A stretch of 64,000 nucleotides of DNA from Oscillospiraceae bacterium (GCA_017539885.1 JAFYCC010000033.1:1-64000); one strand, 5' to 3'; shown: positions 41,983 through 50,841, counted from the first letter of the stretch. Notes: generated from the sequence alone by a model not told the origin. A program made the numbers and translations.

Positions 41983-43143
41983 GTGCGTAAACATCCGTTT
42001 CTTGCTTCCGTATGTATCTGCCTGATCTCCGTGGCGGTGACGCTCGTATTCTGCGTCAGCGCTTTTTCGCTGATGTTCGGGGGCTTTTCCGGACTGCGAG
42101 AGGCGCTGCGCATCGAAGAGGGGCGCCGCGCGATCGAACGAAACTTCGTCGGCAATATCGAAAATGGCGCGCTCACGGACGGCGCGCTTGACGGGATGGC
42201 AGCGGCAACAGGAGACCGCTGGAGCTACTATATGAACGCTGAGCAGTACGACGCCTATCTGGAGGCCTCCGCAAACCAGTATACCGGCGTGGGAATAACA
42301 GTGCAGCAGACGGAGGACGGGCGCGGGCTTCGTATCGTGGACGTGCAGGAGGATTCCCCTGCGGAAAAAGCGGGCATCGTCAAGGAAATGGTGCTTCTCT
42401 CCATTAACGGTGAAAGCCTCGCGTCGCATACGGCAGACGACGCGAAACGAATGATTTCCGCTGCGGGCGGACAGGAGATGCTCTTCGTTCTGGAGACAAA
42501 GACAGGTTCGCATCTGAGCGTCTCCCTTCACGCGGAAACGCTTCATGTGCGCGTGGTGACATACGAACTGCGTGACGACGGGCTCGGATATATCCGCATC
42601 CGGAATTTCGACAGCGGCGCGGCAGACGGTGCGATAGCAGCCGTCGACAGTCTCGTGGAGCAGGGGGCTGGCGGGATCATCTTTGACGTGCGGGGCAATC
42701 CCGGCGGCAAGCTTACAGAACTGATCAAGCTGCTGGACCATCTGCTTCCGGAAGGCGTGCTGTTCACTTCACACAACCGCAGCGGTGCGCAGCGCACGCT
42801 GACTTCCGGGCCGGATTGCGTGGAGATCCCCATGGCCGTCCTTATCGACGGAAACAGCTATTCCGCAGCCGAGTTCTTTGCTGCGGCGCTCTCGGAATAC
42901 GGCTGGGCGAAGACGGTGGGACAGCCCACGACGGGCAAATCACGCAGCCAGATCAACGTCCTCCTCTCTGATGGCGGCGCGATGCACCTTTCCACAGAAA
43001 GCTATCTGACGCCCAACGGCGTTGATCTTGCAGAGCAGGGCGGGCTGAAGCCCGAGATCGAGATCGAACAGACAGAGGAGGGTGACGCCCAGCTCGATGC
43101 GGCGGCGCGCTGCCTGCTCGGGACGTCTGACGCGGCAGCATAG
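41983..43143 (+). CDS. S41 family carboxy-terminal processing peptidase
   Basis: 386 aa from GTG 41983, which follows GGAGGG at 6 nt; a longer frame would start in the hairpin. One N-terminal membrane segment (about 7-30), a PDZ domain (YTGVGITVQQ to GEMLFVLETK), then the protease with GGIIFDVRGNPGG, the Ser in IDGNSYSAAEFFAAAL and the Lys in TTGKSRSQ. This is the CtpA/CtpB type acting outside the membrane. Its location after two M23 hydrolases suggests it controls their turnover or activation, as Ctp proteases do elsewhere (inference). Confidence 0.93.
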   Translation: MRKHPFLASVCICLISVAVTLVFCVSAFSLMFGGFSGLREALRIEEGRRAIERNFVGNIENGALTDGALDGMAAATGDRWSYYMNAEQYDAYLEASANQYTGVGITVQQTEDGRGLRIVDVQEDSPAEKAGIVKEMVLLSINGESLASHTADDAKRMISAAGGQEMLFVLETKTGSHLSVSLHAETLHVRVVTYELRDDGLGYIRIRNFDSGAADGAIAAVDSLVEQGAGGIIFDVRGNPGGKLTELIKLLDHLLPEGVLFTSHNRSGAQRTLTSGPDCVEIPMAVLIDGNSYSAAEFFAAALSEYGWAKTVGQPTTGKSRSQINVLLSDGGAMHLSTESYLTPNGVDLAEQGGLKPEIEIEQTEEGDAQLDAAARCLLGTSDAAA

Positions 43144-43148
43144 ACTGC

Positions 43149-43177
43149 TTGCATTTTTGCGACTCATGTTGTAAAGT
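43149..43177 (+). promoter_or_regulatory. Promoter of the flippase gene
   Basis: TTGCAT (43149-43154), 17 nt, TAAAGT (43172-43177), immediately after the S41 stop and about 65 nt before the next ATG. Confidence 0.6.
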
Positions 43178-43243
43178 ATCAGAGATTCACGGCTTTTCGC
43201 GGCACTCGCGTGTATTCAGGCTCTCCGGAAGGGTGGTGCAGAC

Positions 43244-44872
43244 ATGTCTCAGCCGCAGAAACAGAACTTTCTCCACGGCGCGGCGATTCTCGCATTCGGC
43301 GTCGTGATCATGAAGATACTCGGAGCGATCTACAAGATCCCGCTGCAGAACATCCTCGGAGACACGGGGTACGGTTACTTCAACGCGGCCTACGTCATAT
43401 ACAACGTGCTGCTGACCATCGCGACGGCGGGTCTGCCGGTCGCGCTCTCCCGGATGATCTCCGAGACGAACACGCTCGGACGCCCGAAGCAGGCAAAGCG
43501 CATTTTCAACGTCGCTACGGCGACGCTGTTCATACTTGGATTCCTGTTTTCCGCGCTGATGTTCTTCTTCCCGACGGAGATGGCCGTGCTGTTCGTATCC
43601 AAGCCGGAGATATCCGAATGCGTGTACGCGCTCTCTCCGGCGGTGCTGCTGGTCTGTGTCACGAGCGCCTTCCGCGGCTATATTCAGGGGCACGGAAACA
43701 TGAAGCCCACAACGGTCGGGCAGGTGCTCGAGGTGCTCGTCAAGGTCATTGTCGGTCTCGCACTGGCCATTCTGTTTACCCGTGCGGGGAAGAGCCTGCC
43801 TGTCTCTTCGGCGGGCGCGATTTTCGGCGTTACGGCCGGGGCGCTGGCGGCACTCGCGTATATGCTCCTGTGCTATCTGCGGGATTACAGGGGAAGAAGC
43901 CTGGAGGCCATACGCGAGAGCGATGACAAACCCGACAGCGTGGGCGCGACCTTCCGAAGCTTCATCAGGATCGGCGTCGTCATCACGATCGGCGCCTCGG
44001 TCATGAGCGTTATCTCCCTCATCGATACGAAGCTGATTCAGGAGCAGCTGCCGCGCGTGCCGGGGATCGGGAAAGCGCTGGCGGACGAGCTCTACGGCTC
44101 CTATTCCGCGATGCAGACCCTCTATAATCTCCCCGCCGCCTTTATCACGCCGATGTCGATCGCCGTCGTTCCGGCGATCTCAGCGGCAGCGGCGCATAGG
44201 GAATACCGTGAAGCCGGACTGATCGCCGAGAGCGGCATGCGCATCTCCGCGGTGCTCGCCATGCCGATGGGCGTGGGACTTGCCGTGCTCGCCGATCCGA
44301 TCGTACATGTGCTTTACAAGGATACCAACGAGCTCGGACCGACGATCCTCGTGTATCTGGCGATTGCATCCGTATTCGTGTGTGTGACGCTTGTGACCAA
44401 CGCCATCCTGCAGGCGGGCGGCAACGAAAAGCTTCCCATCCTGTCCATGATCGCGGGAGGCGCGGTAAAGATTGGAGCGAATCTGCTGCTCGTCGGCCGT
44501 CCTTCGGTCAATATTCTCGGCGCCCCGATCGGCACGATACTCTGCTACGCCGTGATATGCCTGATGAACTGCTTCTTTATCAGCAGGACGCAGCGCTTCA
44601 AGCCGCGCTACGGGAGCGTTTTCCTCCGGCCGCTCGTGAGCGCGGCCGTGATGGGCGCAGCCGCCTGGGCGGTTTACAGGCTGGCGGAAAAGATCCTGCA
44701 CGCGGGCGCCGGCGGTTCCAGGATGCTGCTGATCGCCGAGATGGGCGCCGCTATCGTTGCGGCCGTCGTTGTCTATCTCGTGATGGTGATCGTCACGCGC
44801 GCCGTCACAAGCGAGGACATGAAGCTCATCCCCAAGGGAGAGAAGCTCGCAAAACTGCTCCGTATCCGCTGA
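43244..44872 (+). CDS. Polysaccharide/lipid flippase, SpoVB/YabM/MurJ-like
   Basis: 542 aa with about 14 hydrophobic helices, of the MOP exporter superfamily. Typical segments are FLHGAAILAFGVVIMKILGAIYKIPLQNILGDTGYGYF at the N-terminus and FRGYIQGHGNMKPTTVGQVLEV in the middle. AAGGGTGG precedes the ATG. By order (this gene, mazG, then rqcP) it corresponds to yabM/spoVB-type genes of Bacillus. It may flip a lipid-linked wall precursor; whether it acts as MurJ or in sporulation is undecided. Confidence 0.9.
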   Translation: MSQPQKQNFLHGAAILAFGVVIMKILGAIYKIPLQNILGDTGYGYFNAAYVIYNVLLTIATAGLPVALSRMISETNTLGRPKQAKRIFNVATATLFILGFLFSALMFFFPTEMAVLFVSKPEISECVYALSPAVLLVCVTSAFRGYIQGHGNMKPTTVGQVLEVLVKVIVGLALAILFTRAGKSLPVSSAGAIFGVTAGALAALAYMLLCYLRDYRGRSLEAIRESDDKPDSVGATFRSFIRIGVVITIGASVMSVISLIDTKLIQEQLPRVPGIGKALADELYGSYSAMQTLYNLPAAFITPMSIAVVPAISAAAAHREYREAGLIAESGMRISAVLAMPMGVGLAVLADPIVHVLYKDTNELGPTILVYLAIASVFVCVTLVTNAILQAGGNEKLPILSMIAGGAVKIGANLLLVGRPSVNILGAPIGTILCYAVICLMNCFFISRTQRFKPRYGSVFLRPLVSAAVMGAAAWAVYRLAEKILHAGAGGSRMLLIAEMGAAIVAAVVVYLVMVIVTRAVTSEDMKLIPKGEKLAKLLRIR

Positions 44873-44938
44873 GAAGGAGAGAAAAAACGGATTTTTCAAG
44901 GTTTTTTGAAAATATGCTCTTGCTAAGGACGGGGAACT

Positions 44939-45736
44939 ATGGTAGATTTTGAATACAAAGCACATTATGACGTTAATGATTACCGTAGGATCATCCGTCT
45001 GCTGCGCGGCGAGGGCGGCTGCCCATGGGACCGGGAGCAGACCCATGAGAGCATCCGAAGGAATCTGCTGGAAGAGGCCTACGAGGTCTGCGAGGCGATC
45101 GACGAGGGGTCTCCCGAGCATCTGCGCGAGGAACTCGGTGATCTGCTGATGCAGGTCCTGTTCCATGCGGACATTGAGTCGGATGCAGGGCGGTTCGATC
45201 TGGATGACGTAGCGGACACAGCGTGCAAGAAACTGATCCTGCGCCATCCGCATGTGTTCGGCTCTGCGCAGGTGTCTTCCTCGGCGGAAGTCCTGGAAAA
45301 CTGGGACGCCATTAAGCGCGTGGAGAAGAATCAGCGCTCGACCGGCGACGCCATGGACAGCGTGGCGCGCAGTCTGCCGGCGCTCTGGCGCGCGGAAAAG
45401 ATACAGAGCAAAGCGCAAAAGGCCGGTTTCGACTGGCCGGATGCCGACGCGGCGGCAGATATGCTCCGTGAGGAGATCGCCGGGGTCGAGGATGCCATGC
45501 ACCGCGGGGAAGGCGTCGAAGAGGCGTTGGGAGACGCGTTCTTTGCGCTGACGCAGGTGGCGCGCCTGACGGGAACGGATCCGGAGATGGCGCTGCACGA
45601 GGCCTGTGAAAGATTCATACGCAGGTTTCGCTTCATGGAGGCGGAGACCGACAGCCGCGGAAAATCGCTGAAGGAGCTCTCAGGAGCGCAGCAGGAGGAA
45701 CTGTATCGGCGCTCTGAGCGCCCGCAGGATGATTGA
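44939..45736 (+). CDS. mazG: Nucleoside triphosphate pyrophosphohydrolase MazG
   Basis: 265 aa with two MazG repeats. The first holds LRGEGGCPWDREQTHESIRRNLLEEAYEVCEAID and the metal-binding EELGDLLMQVLFHA; the second is the diverged C-terminal repeat (LREEIAGVEDAM ... LGDAFFALTQVAR). It lacks the N-terminal methylase-like domain of B. subtilis YabN, so it is the short form. It hydrolyses non-canonical or excess NTPs. Confidence 0.94.
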   Translation: MVDFEYKAHYDVNDYRRIIRLLRGEGGCPWDREQTHESIRRNLLEEAYEVCEAIDEGSPEHLREELGDLLMQVLFHADIESDAGRFDLDDVADTACKKLILRHPHVFGSAQVSSSAEVLENWDAIKRVEKNQRSTGDAMDSVARSLPALWRAEKIQSKAQKAGFDWPDADAAADMLREEIAGVEDAMHRGEGVEEALGDAFFALTQVARLTGTDPEMALHEACERFIRRFRFMEAETDSRGKSLKELSGAQQEELYRRSERPQDD

Positions 45737-45817
45737 TATGTTTGCAACCCGGCCGGGAGGATCGGGTTCAAGATAACGGCGCGTACTGCGCCGAACACAA
45801 TTAGGAGGTTTTCACCA

Positions 45818-46093
45818 ATGAATAAGGCAGAACTCATCGCAAACGTCGCCGAGAAGGCCGCACTGTCCAAGAAGGACAGCGAGAAGGCCGTCAACGCTGT
45901 TCTCGAGACCATCACCGCTTCCCTTGAGGCGGGCGAGAAGGTCCAGCTCGTCGGCTTCGGCGTTTTTGACGTCAAGGTTCGCGGCGCTCGCGTCGGCCGC
46001 AACCCCAAGACCAAGGAAGAGATCGAGATCCCGGCTTCCCGCATCCCGCAGTTCAAGGCCGGCAAGGCCCTGAAGGATGCCATCGCCAAGTAA
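45818..46093 (+). CDS. hup: HU family DNA-binding protein
   Basis: 91 aa with a perfect AGGAGG site. The N-terminal helical dimerisation region ([20 protein letters not shown]) and the DNA-binding arm ([30 protein letters not shown]) are complete. It is a nucleoid protein that bends DNA. A small CGGCGC/GCGCCG hairpin lies in its leader (45778-45793), and a terminator follows. Confidence 0.97.
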   Translation: MNKAELIANVAEKAALSKKDSEKAVNAVLETITASLEAGEKVQLVGFGVFDVKVRGARVGRNPKTKEEIEIPASRIPQFKAGKALKDAIAK

Positions 46094-46113
46094 GGCTTTC
46101 GCGCCTTGATCGT

Positions 46114-46141
46114 ATTGCCGCCGTTCTGAGACGGCGGCAAT
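46114..46141 (+). terminator. Terminator after the HU gene
   Basis: A perfect 11-bp stem (46114-46124 with 46131-46141), loop of 6, followed by GCTATTTTG. Confidence 0.75.
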
Positions 46142-46160
46142 GCTATTTTGAAGACAGCTT

Positions 46161-46403
46161 ATGAGACTGGATAAGTATCTGAAGATTTCCCGGCTGATCA
46201 AGCGCCGCACCGTTGCCAACGAGGTCTGCGATGCGGGGCGGATTCAGGTCAACGGGAAGCCGGCCAAGGCGTCCTATGACGTGAAGGTCGGAGACCGCAT
46301 TGAGATTCCATTCGGACAGCGGCTGCTGCGGGTGGAGGTCGTTGCGATCAATGAGCATGCGGCTAAATCTGACGCGGCAGCCATGTACAGGGAGATTCCT
46401 TGA
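46161..46403 (+). CDS. rqcP: S4-domain RNA-binding protein RqcP (YabO-like)
   Basis: 80 aa, essentially one S4 domain: [45 protein letters not shown]. RqcP works with RqcH in alanine tailing of stalled nascent chains on large ribosomal subunits. The position after mazG, with HU inserted, matches the yabN-yabO neighbourhood of Bacillus. No clear ribosome binding site is visible before the ATG (GAAGACAGCTT). Confidence 0.9.
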   Translation: MRLDKYLKISRLIKRRTVANEVCDAGRIQVNGKPAKASYDVKVGDRIEIPFGQRLLRVEVVAINEHAAKSDAAAMYREIP

Positions 46404-46443
46404 ACTGACGCTGCGAAGCTAATTTGTATAGGAGAGGATCAGC

Positions 46444-47298
46444 ATGAAAAGGAAACTCACACTTGCGGTAACGGCCGTTCTCGTTCTCGCGTTCGCGCTC
46501 GCGCTCGGCGCCTGCGGAAAGAAGGACGCGACCATCACGATCGCCGTGCCGAACGACACCACCAACGAGGCCAGAGCACTGCTCCTGCTTGAAAACCTGG
46601 GCGTGATCAAACTCAAGGAGGGCGCGGGCATAACCGCGACCATTCTGGATATCGCGGAGAATCCGCACAACGTCTCCTTCAAGGAAGTCGAGGCTGCGCA
46701 GCTGCCGAACGTTCTCAGGGACGTGGACTACGCGGTCATCAACTCCAATTATGCCATTGAGGCCAAGCTCAATCCCATGAAGGACGCGCTGGGCATCGAG
46801 GGCGCTTTCTCCGCCTACGGCAACATTCTCGCCGTCAAGGAGGGCAATGAAAATGCGCCCATCATCAAGGCGCTCGTCGCTGCGCTCGAGAGCCAGCAGG
46901 TCGTCGATTTTATCGCAAAGACCTATGACGGAGCCGTCGTCTCCGTCGTAGAAAAGCCGACCGACGGTTATGATCCCGATGTGGATTATGCGGCTCTTGC
47001 CGGTCAGACGGTGAGCGTCGCGGCTTCTCCGACGCCGCACGCGGAGATCCTCGCCATCGCGAAGGAAATCCTTGCCGCGAAGGACATCACGCTCGATATC
47101 CGTGAGTTCACGGACTACGTCCAGCCCAATAATGTCGTGGACAGCGGAGAGATCGACGCCAACTACTTCCAGCACGTTCCGTATCTGGATGACTTCAACA
47201 AGGAGAACGGCACGCACGTCGTCTCCGTCGCGCCGATCCATGTGGAGCCTCTCGGCATCTACGGCGGCAAGCAGACCACGCTCGACGCGCTCAAGTAA
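46444..47298 (+). CDS. metQ: MetQ/NlpA-family lipoprotein with circularly permuted order
   Basis: 284 aa with a lipoprotein signal (lipobox LGAC, Cys24). In ordinary MetQ the mature chain starts with the TxxHAEIL half and continues with the VPNDxTNEARALLLL half. Here the order is reversed. Residues 31-165 match the usual C-terminal half (IAVPNDTTNEARALLLL, EAAQLP, AVINSNYA, NPMKDAL). Residues 187-284 match the usual N-terminal half (SPTPHAEIL, EFTDYVQPN, DANYFQHVPYLDDFNKE, HVEPLGIY) and end at TTLDALK, where ordinary proteins would run on into the VPND segment. A linker of about 20 residues (166-186) joins the two. The downstream metN and metI make it the binding protein of a methionine-type importer. 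Both halves look intact. Confidence 0.9.
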   Translation: MKRKLTLAVTAVLVLAFALALGACGKKDATITIAVPNDTTNEARALLLLENLGVIKLKEGAGITATILDIAENPHNVSFKEVEAAQLPNVLRDVDYAVINSNYAIEAKLNPMKDALGIEGAFSAYGNILAVKEGNENAPIIKALVAALESQQVVDFIAKTYDGAVVSVVEKPTDGYDPDVDYAALAGQTVSVAASPTPHAEILAIAKEILAAKDITLDIREFTDYVQPNNVVDSGEIDANYFQHVPYLDDFNKENGTHVVSVAPIHVEPLGIYGGKQTTLDALK

Positions 47299-47376
47299 GG
47301 TCTGCCACGGTATCGATATCTTAAAATTCAGGCTCCGGCGGAGCGGCGCTCTGCCGGAGCCTTGTCGGAGGCTGGC

Positions 47377-48390
47377 ATGATAGAGATAAAGAACGTGTCG
47401 AAGACATTTGCCACACCGGACGGGGAAGTGCATGCGCTCAGGGATGTCTCGATCTCCATACCGGACGGGGATATTTTCGGCATCATCGGGATGAGCGGAG
47501 CCGGAAAGAGCACGCTCGTACGATGCATCAATATGCTTGAAAAGCCAACGAGCGGGACGATCGAGATCGATGGCGTGAATGTCGGAGCGCTCTCAGAGCA
47601 GGACCTGCGCGCCCTGCGCCGCGAGACCACGATGATCTTTCAGGGCTTCAATCTGCTGATGCAGAGAAACTGCCTGAAAAACGTGTGTTTTCCGTTGGAG
47701 CTCACCGGCCGGAGCAAGGCCGAGGCCAGAGCGCGCGCACTGGAGCTTCTGGAGATCGTCGGCCTCAGAGATAAGGCAAAGGCCTATCCCGCGCAGCTTT
47801 CCGGCGGTCAGCAGCAGCGCGTGGCCATCGCCCGGGCGCTGGCTACTGACCCGAAAGTGCTGCTCTGCGACGAGGCGACCAGCGCCCTCGATCCGACGAC
47901 GACGAACGCCATTCTGGAATTGATCCGCAGTATCAACGAGCAGTTCGGCATCACGGTGATCATCATCACACATCAGATGAGCGTCGTGGAGAGTGTCTGC
48001 AAGCATGTTGCCATCCTTGACGAGGGAGCCGTGGTCGAGCAGGGCGAGGTCACGGAGGTCTTCTCGCATCCGAAGTCCGAAGCGGCGCGAAGGCTCGTCT
48101 TCCCGGAGGGAGGCGCAGATTCCCCCGTCGTCAGTGAGAGCGGCGAACGCTTCGTACGTGTCATCTTCAACGGCGCCGAAGCGACAGCCACGCCTCTCAT
48201 AGCCCGAATGGCGCTGCAGAAGGGGATCGAGGCAAGTATCGCCTATGCCTCTACCAAGAGCATCGGCGGCAAGATCTACGGATCTATGCTGCTGGGCATC
48301 GCGGACGAGCCGGAAACGGTGCAAACGGCTCTGGGCTTCCTTGGAGAGGCTCCGAACGTCGTTGCGGAGGAGGTGCAGGTGCGTGTTTAG
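47377..48390 (+). CDS. metN: Methionine ABC transporter ATP-binding protein MetN
   Basis: 337 aa from ATG 47377 after CGGAGG; an in-frame TTG 15 nt upstream lacks a site. The ABC domain is complete (GMSGAGKSTL, FQGFNLLMQRN, LSGGQQQR, LLCDEATSALDP, THQMSVVESVC). The C-terminal NIL domain (from about residue 255), the allosteric amino-acid sensor of MetN, is present. It overlaps metI by 8 nt. No S-box or T-box is seen in the short leader of the operon. Confidence 0.94.
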   Translation: MIEIKNVSKTFATPDGEVHALRDVSISIPDGDIFGIIGMSGAGKSTLVRCINMLEKPTSGTIEIDGVNVGALSEQDLRALRRETTMIFQGFNLLMQRNCLKNVCFPLELTGRSKAEARARALELLEIVGLRDKAKAYPAQLSGGQQQRVAIARALATDPKVLLCDEATSALDPTTTNAILELIRSINEQFGITVIIITHQMSVVESVCKHVAILDEGAVVEQGEVTEVFSHPKSEAARRLVFPEGGADSPVVSESGERFVRVIFNGAEATATPLIARMALQKGIEASIAYASTKSIGGKIYGSMLLGIADEPETVQTALGFLGEAPNVVAEEVQVRV

Positions 48391-49090
48391 TGAACTCTTC
48401 AGCCAGGAGACTCTGCAGGAGGCCTGGCAGATCATAGCCACGCAGTTTCCCATCTCTATCTGGGAGACCGTCTATGTGACGATCCTTGCAACGCTCTTTT
48501 CTATTATCATCGGCCTTCCGCTGGGCGTCCTGCTCGTGACGGGAGAGAAAAACGGAGTCCTTCCGCTGCCGGGCTGGCTGCTGCAGACGCTCAATGTGAT
48601 CATCAATCTGCTGCGCTCCGTGCCGTTTCTGATTCTGATGATCCTTGTGTTTCCGCTCACGCGCGCCATAGTCGGCACGGTCGTGGGCACGACGGCGTAC
48701 ATCGTGCCGCTTGTGATCGCTGCCTTCCCGTTCATCGCACGGCTCGCGGAGAGCAGCCTGCGCGAAGTGAGTCCGAATACGATCGAGATGGCACAGAGCA
48801 TGGGCGCCTCACCCATGCAGATCATCGTCAAGGTGCTGATCCCGGAGAGCGTGCCCTCGCTCCTGTCCAACGCGACCATCGCCATTACGACGATTCTCGG
48901 CTATTCTGCCATGAGCGGCATCATCGGCGGCGGCGGCCTGGGCAAGATCGCGATCAACTACGGGTATTACCGTTATAAGTACCTCATCATGGTCGCGGCC
49001 GTGATCCTGCTCATCGTGCTGGTGCAGATATTCCAAAGCGTGGGAACGCGCCTGGCCGTGAAGCTTGATAAGAGGCTGAAAAAACAGTAG
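48383..49090 (+). CDS. metI: Methionine ABC transporter permease MetI
   Basis: 235 aa from GTG 48383, which follows GGAGGAGGTG and overlaps the metN stop. Five hydrophobic helices are seen, with the coupling-helix EAA region SLREVSPNTIEMAQSMGASPMQIIVKVLIPES and GYSAMSGIIGGGGLGKIAINYGYYRY, both typical of MetI. It completes the MetQNI importer. Confidence 0.94.
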   Translation: MFSELFSQETLQEAWQIIATQFPISIWETVYVTILATLFSIIIGLPLGVLLVTGEKNGVLPLPGWLLQTLNVIINLLRSVPFLILMILVFPLTRAIVGTVVGTTAYIVPLVIAAFPFIARLAESSLREVSPNTIEMAQSMGASPMQIIVKVLIPESVPSLLSNATIAITTILGYSAMSGIIGGGGLGKIAINYGYYRYKYLIMVAAVILLIVLVQIFQSVGTRLAVKLDKRLKKQ

Positions 49091-49101
49091 ATAACGAATA
49101 T

Positions 49102-49148
49102 CAGGAAGCGCCGTCTCCGCGATTCAGCTGTGGGGGCGGCGCTTCCTG
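49102..49148. terminator. Stem-loop between convergent metI and pflX-like genes
   Basis: A perfect 12-bp stem (49102-49113 with 49137-49148) with extra GC pairing inside the 23-nt loop. No clear U-tract on either side. Confidence 0.55.
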
Positions 49149-49162
49149 CTGCGCTTTCGGGA

Positions 49163-50044
49163 CTATTCAACGCCCGTCAGATCAAAATCCGGGATCATCT
49201 CCGGTCCGGCTGCATCGAGTTCCTGGAAGAAGCCGTTTTCGATGCCGGAAAGTTCCAGATAGCTTCTGCAGCGGGAGTATTCCTCCCGGGTCAGCGTTCG
49301 CCGCAGTTCCGGCGGGCAGTGCTCATTGGGGGTGAACTGGCTCATAAGACTGAAGAGCACCGTGTCGCCGGGGAAATGCGACGCAACGTAATCGATCACG
49401 TCGAAGCTGTTGTCCAGCTGGCCGGGCAGAACCAGATGACGGATGAGAACCCCACGGATCAGCATGCCGTCTTCATCGAGCGCGAAAGGACCGGTTTGCC
49501 GTACCATCTCCTCGATGGCGGCGACTGCTTTTTCCGGATAGTCCGGCGCCGCTGAGAACCTTGCGGCGAGCGGGGAAGAGAGATACTTCAGATCGGGCAT
49601 GTAAACCTGGACAAGCCCGTCCAGCTGCCGCAGTGCTTCGACGCTGTCATAACCGGAACTGTTCCAGACGACCGGAACGCCGAGATCCAGCCGGCTCAGA
49701 GCCTTGGCGATCTGGCGGACATAGTGGCTGCCTGTGACAAGATTGATGTTGTGCACGCCCTGATCCCGCAGCCGCAGCAGTACGTCGCGAAGTTCCCCGA
49801 CGGATAACTCTTTCCCGATGCCGCCTCTGCTGATTTCATGGTTCTGACAGAAGATACAGCGGAGATTGCAGCCGGAGAAAAAAACGGCGCCGCTTCCGCG
49901 GCTTCCGCTGATACATGGTTCCTCACCGAAATGCGGTGCGGCGCGGGCAACGCGTACGAGAACTCCGCCGCCACAGAAACCCCGGCCCCGCGGCGTACCG
50001 CAGGACCGGGGACAGTCATAGCAAAGATAGCTTTCAGTCGTCAT
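49163..50044 (-). CDS. Radical SAM protein, PflX (COG1313) type
   Basis: 293 aa from ATG 50044, with GAGGT inside the end of the preceding gene and an 11-nt overlap. The N-terminus has YLCYDCPRSCG and GFCGG, extra cysteines typical of the PflX group. The radical SAM cluster motif is SGCNLRCIFCQN (CxxxCxxC). It resembles pyruvate-formate-lyase activating enzymes, but no glycyl radical enzyme gene is near, so the substrate is unknown. It is co-translated with a GT2 glycosyltransferase. Confidence 0.88.
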   Translation of the reverse strand: MTTESYLCYDCPRSCGTPRGRGFCGGGVLVRVARAAPHFGEEPCISGSRGSGAVFFSGCNLRCIFCQNHEISRGGIGKELSVGELRDVLLRLRDQGVHNINLVTGSHYVRQIAKALSRLDLGVPVVWNSSGYDSVEALRQLDGLVQVYMPDLKYLSSPLAARFSAAPDYPEKAVAAIEEMVRQTGPFALDEDGMLIRGVLIRHLVLPGQLDNSFDVIDYVASHFPGDTVLFSLMSQFTPNEHCPPELRRTLTREEYSRCRSYLELSGIENGFFQELDAAGPEMIPDFDLTGVE

Positions 50045-50789
50045 GAAGGACCTCGCCGATATAGAGTTCGCCGATCGCGGGCTCCGGCGCCGGCTGCATC
50101 CGCCCGCTCTGCATTCCGCGCAATGCCAGGTGGAGCATCTTTTTGACCGTGTATTTCGTCTCGCCGGCAACGCGCGGGGAGCGGACATAATAGACCTTTT
50201 CAGGCGTGTAACCGAGCCGCGTGATCAGGCCGCGCAGGAAAAGATCCTCCGTGCCGAAACAGCAGAGTTTCTCGACCGCCTCGCGAGTGAGCATACGGTA
50301 GTCCGCATGATTGTAGATCAGTTTCGCGCCGAACAGATTCATCAGCCGGTAGTAACCCTGTGCAGTGATGCGCTTGAGCGCGCCGTCACTGTCGCGGTTG
50401 CTGCGAACGCCGCAGACGACCTGAGCGCCCGCCCGGTACTTGTCGACCATGCCGTCGACGGCATCGATATCGTCCTGCAGATCGGCGTCCACGGTGATCG
50501 TGGCGTCCGCCCAGCGGATCGCAGTGACGAGTCCGGCCATCACGGCATTCTGATGCCCGCGGTTGCGCGTCAGACACACGCCGTCAACGCAGCTGTTCTC
50601 CTCGTGCAGCGCTCTTATCAACTCCCAGGTGCGATCCGTGGAGCCATCGTTGACAAACAGGAGACGGCTGTTCACGGACACCTTCCCGGCGGCGATCAGA
50701 TCGGCGAGCTTTCCGAGGAGTACGGGAGCACTGAGCGGCAGGACCTCTTCTTCGTTGTAGCAGGGAACGACGATGTACAGCGTATTCAT
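50034..50789 (-). CDS. Glycosyltransferase family 2, short GtrB/DPM1-like
   Basis: 251 aa. The GT2 fold is complete: VVPCYNEEEVLPLS, FVNDGSTDRTW, RNRGHQNAVMAGL, the DxD-type TVDADLQDD, and GVRSNRDSDG. Close relatives (GtrB, polyprenyl-phosphate glycosyltransferases) continue after TKYTVKKMLHLAL with two membrane helices. This protein ends 30 or so residues later without them, with a hydrophilic tail (ELYIGEVLHDD). It is probably a cytosolic or peripheral enzyme using a lipid-linked or protein acceptor (inference). Weak GGTGA site before the ATG. Confidence 0.9.
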   Translation of the reverse strand: MNTLYIVVPCYNEEEVLPLSAPVLLGKLADLIAAGKVSVNSRLLFVNDGSTDRTWELIRALHEENSCVDGVCLTRNRGHQNAVMAGLVTAIRWADATITVDADLQDDIDAVDGMVDKYRAGAQVVCGVRSNRDSDGALKRITAQGYYRLMNLFGAKLIYNHADYRMLTREAVEKLCCFGTEDLFLRGLITRLGYTPEKVYYVRSPRVAGETKYTVKKMLHLALRGMQSGRMQPAPEPAIGELYIGEVLHDD

Positions 50790-50841
50790 ACAATCACCGT
50801 ATTTGTCTTTTCGTTGGATACAAGGCAGTTACAACAAACAA

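Noticed and set aside
46403..46444. S-box or T-box riboswitch before metQ
   Set aside because: The spacer is only 40 nt and shows no conserved core. No larger leader exists because rqcP ends directly upstream.
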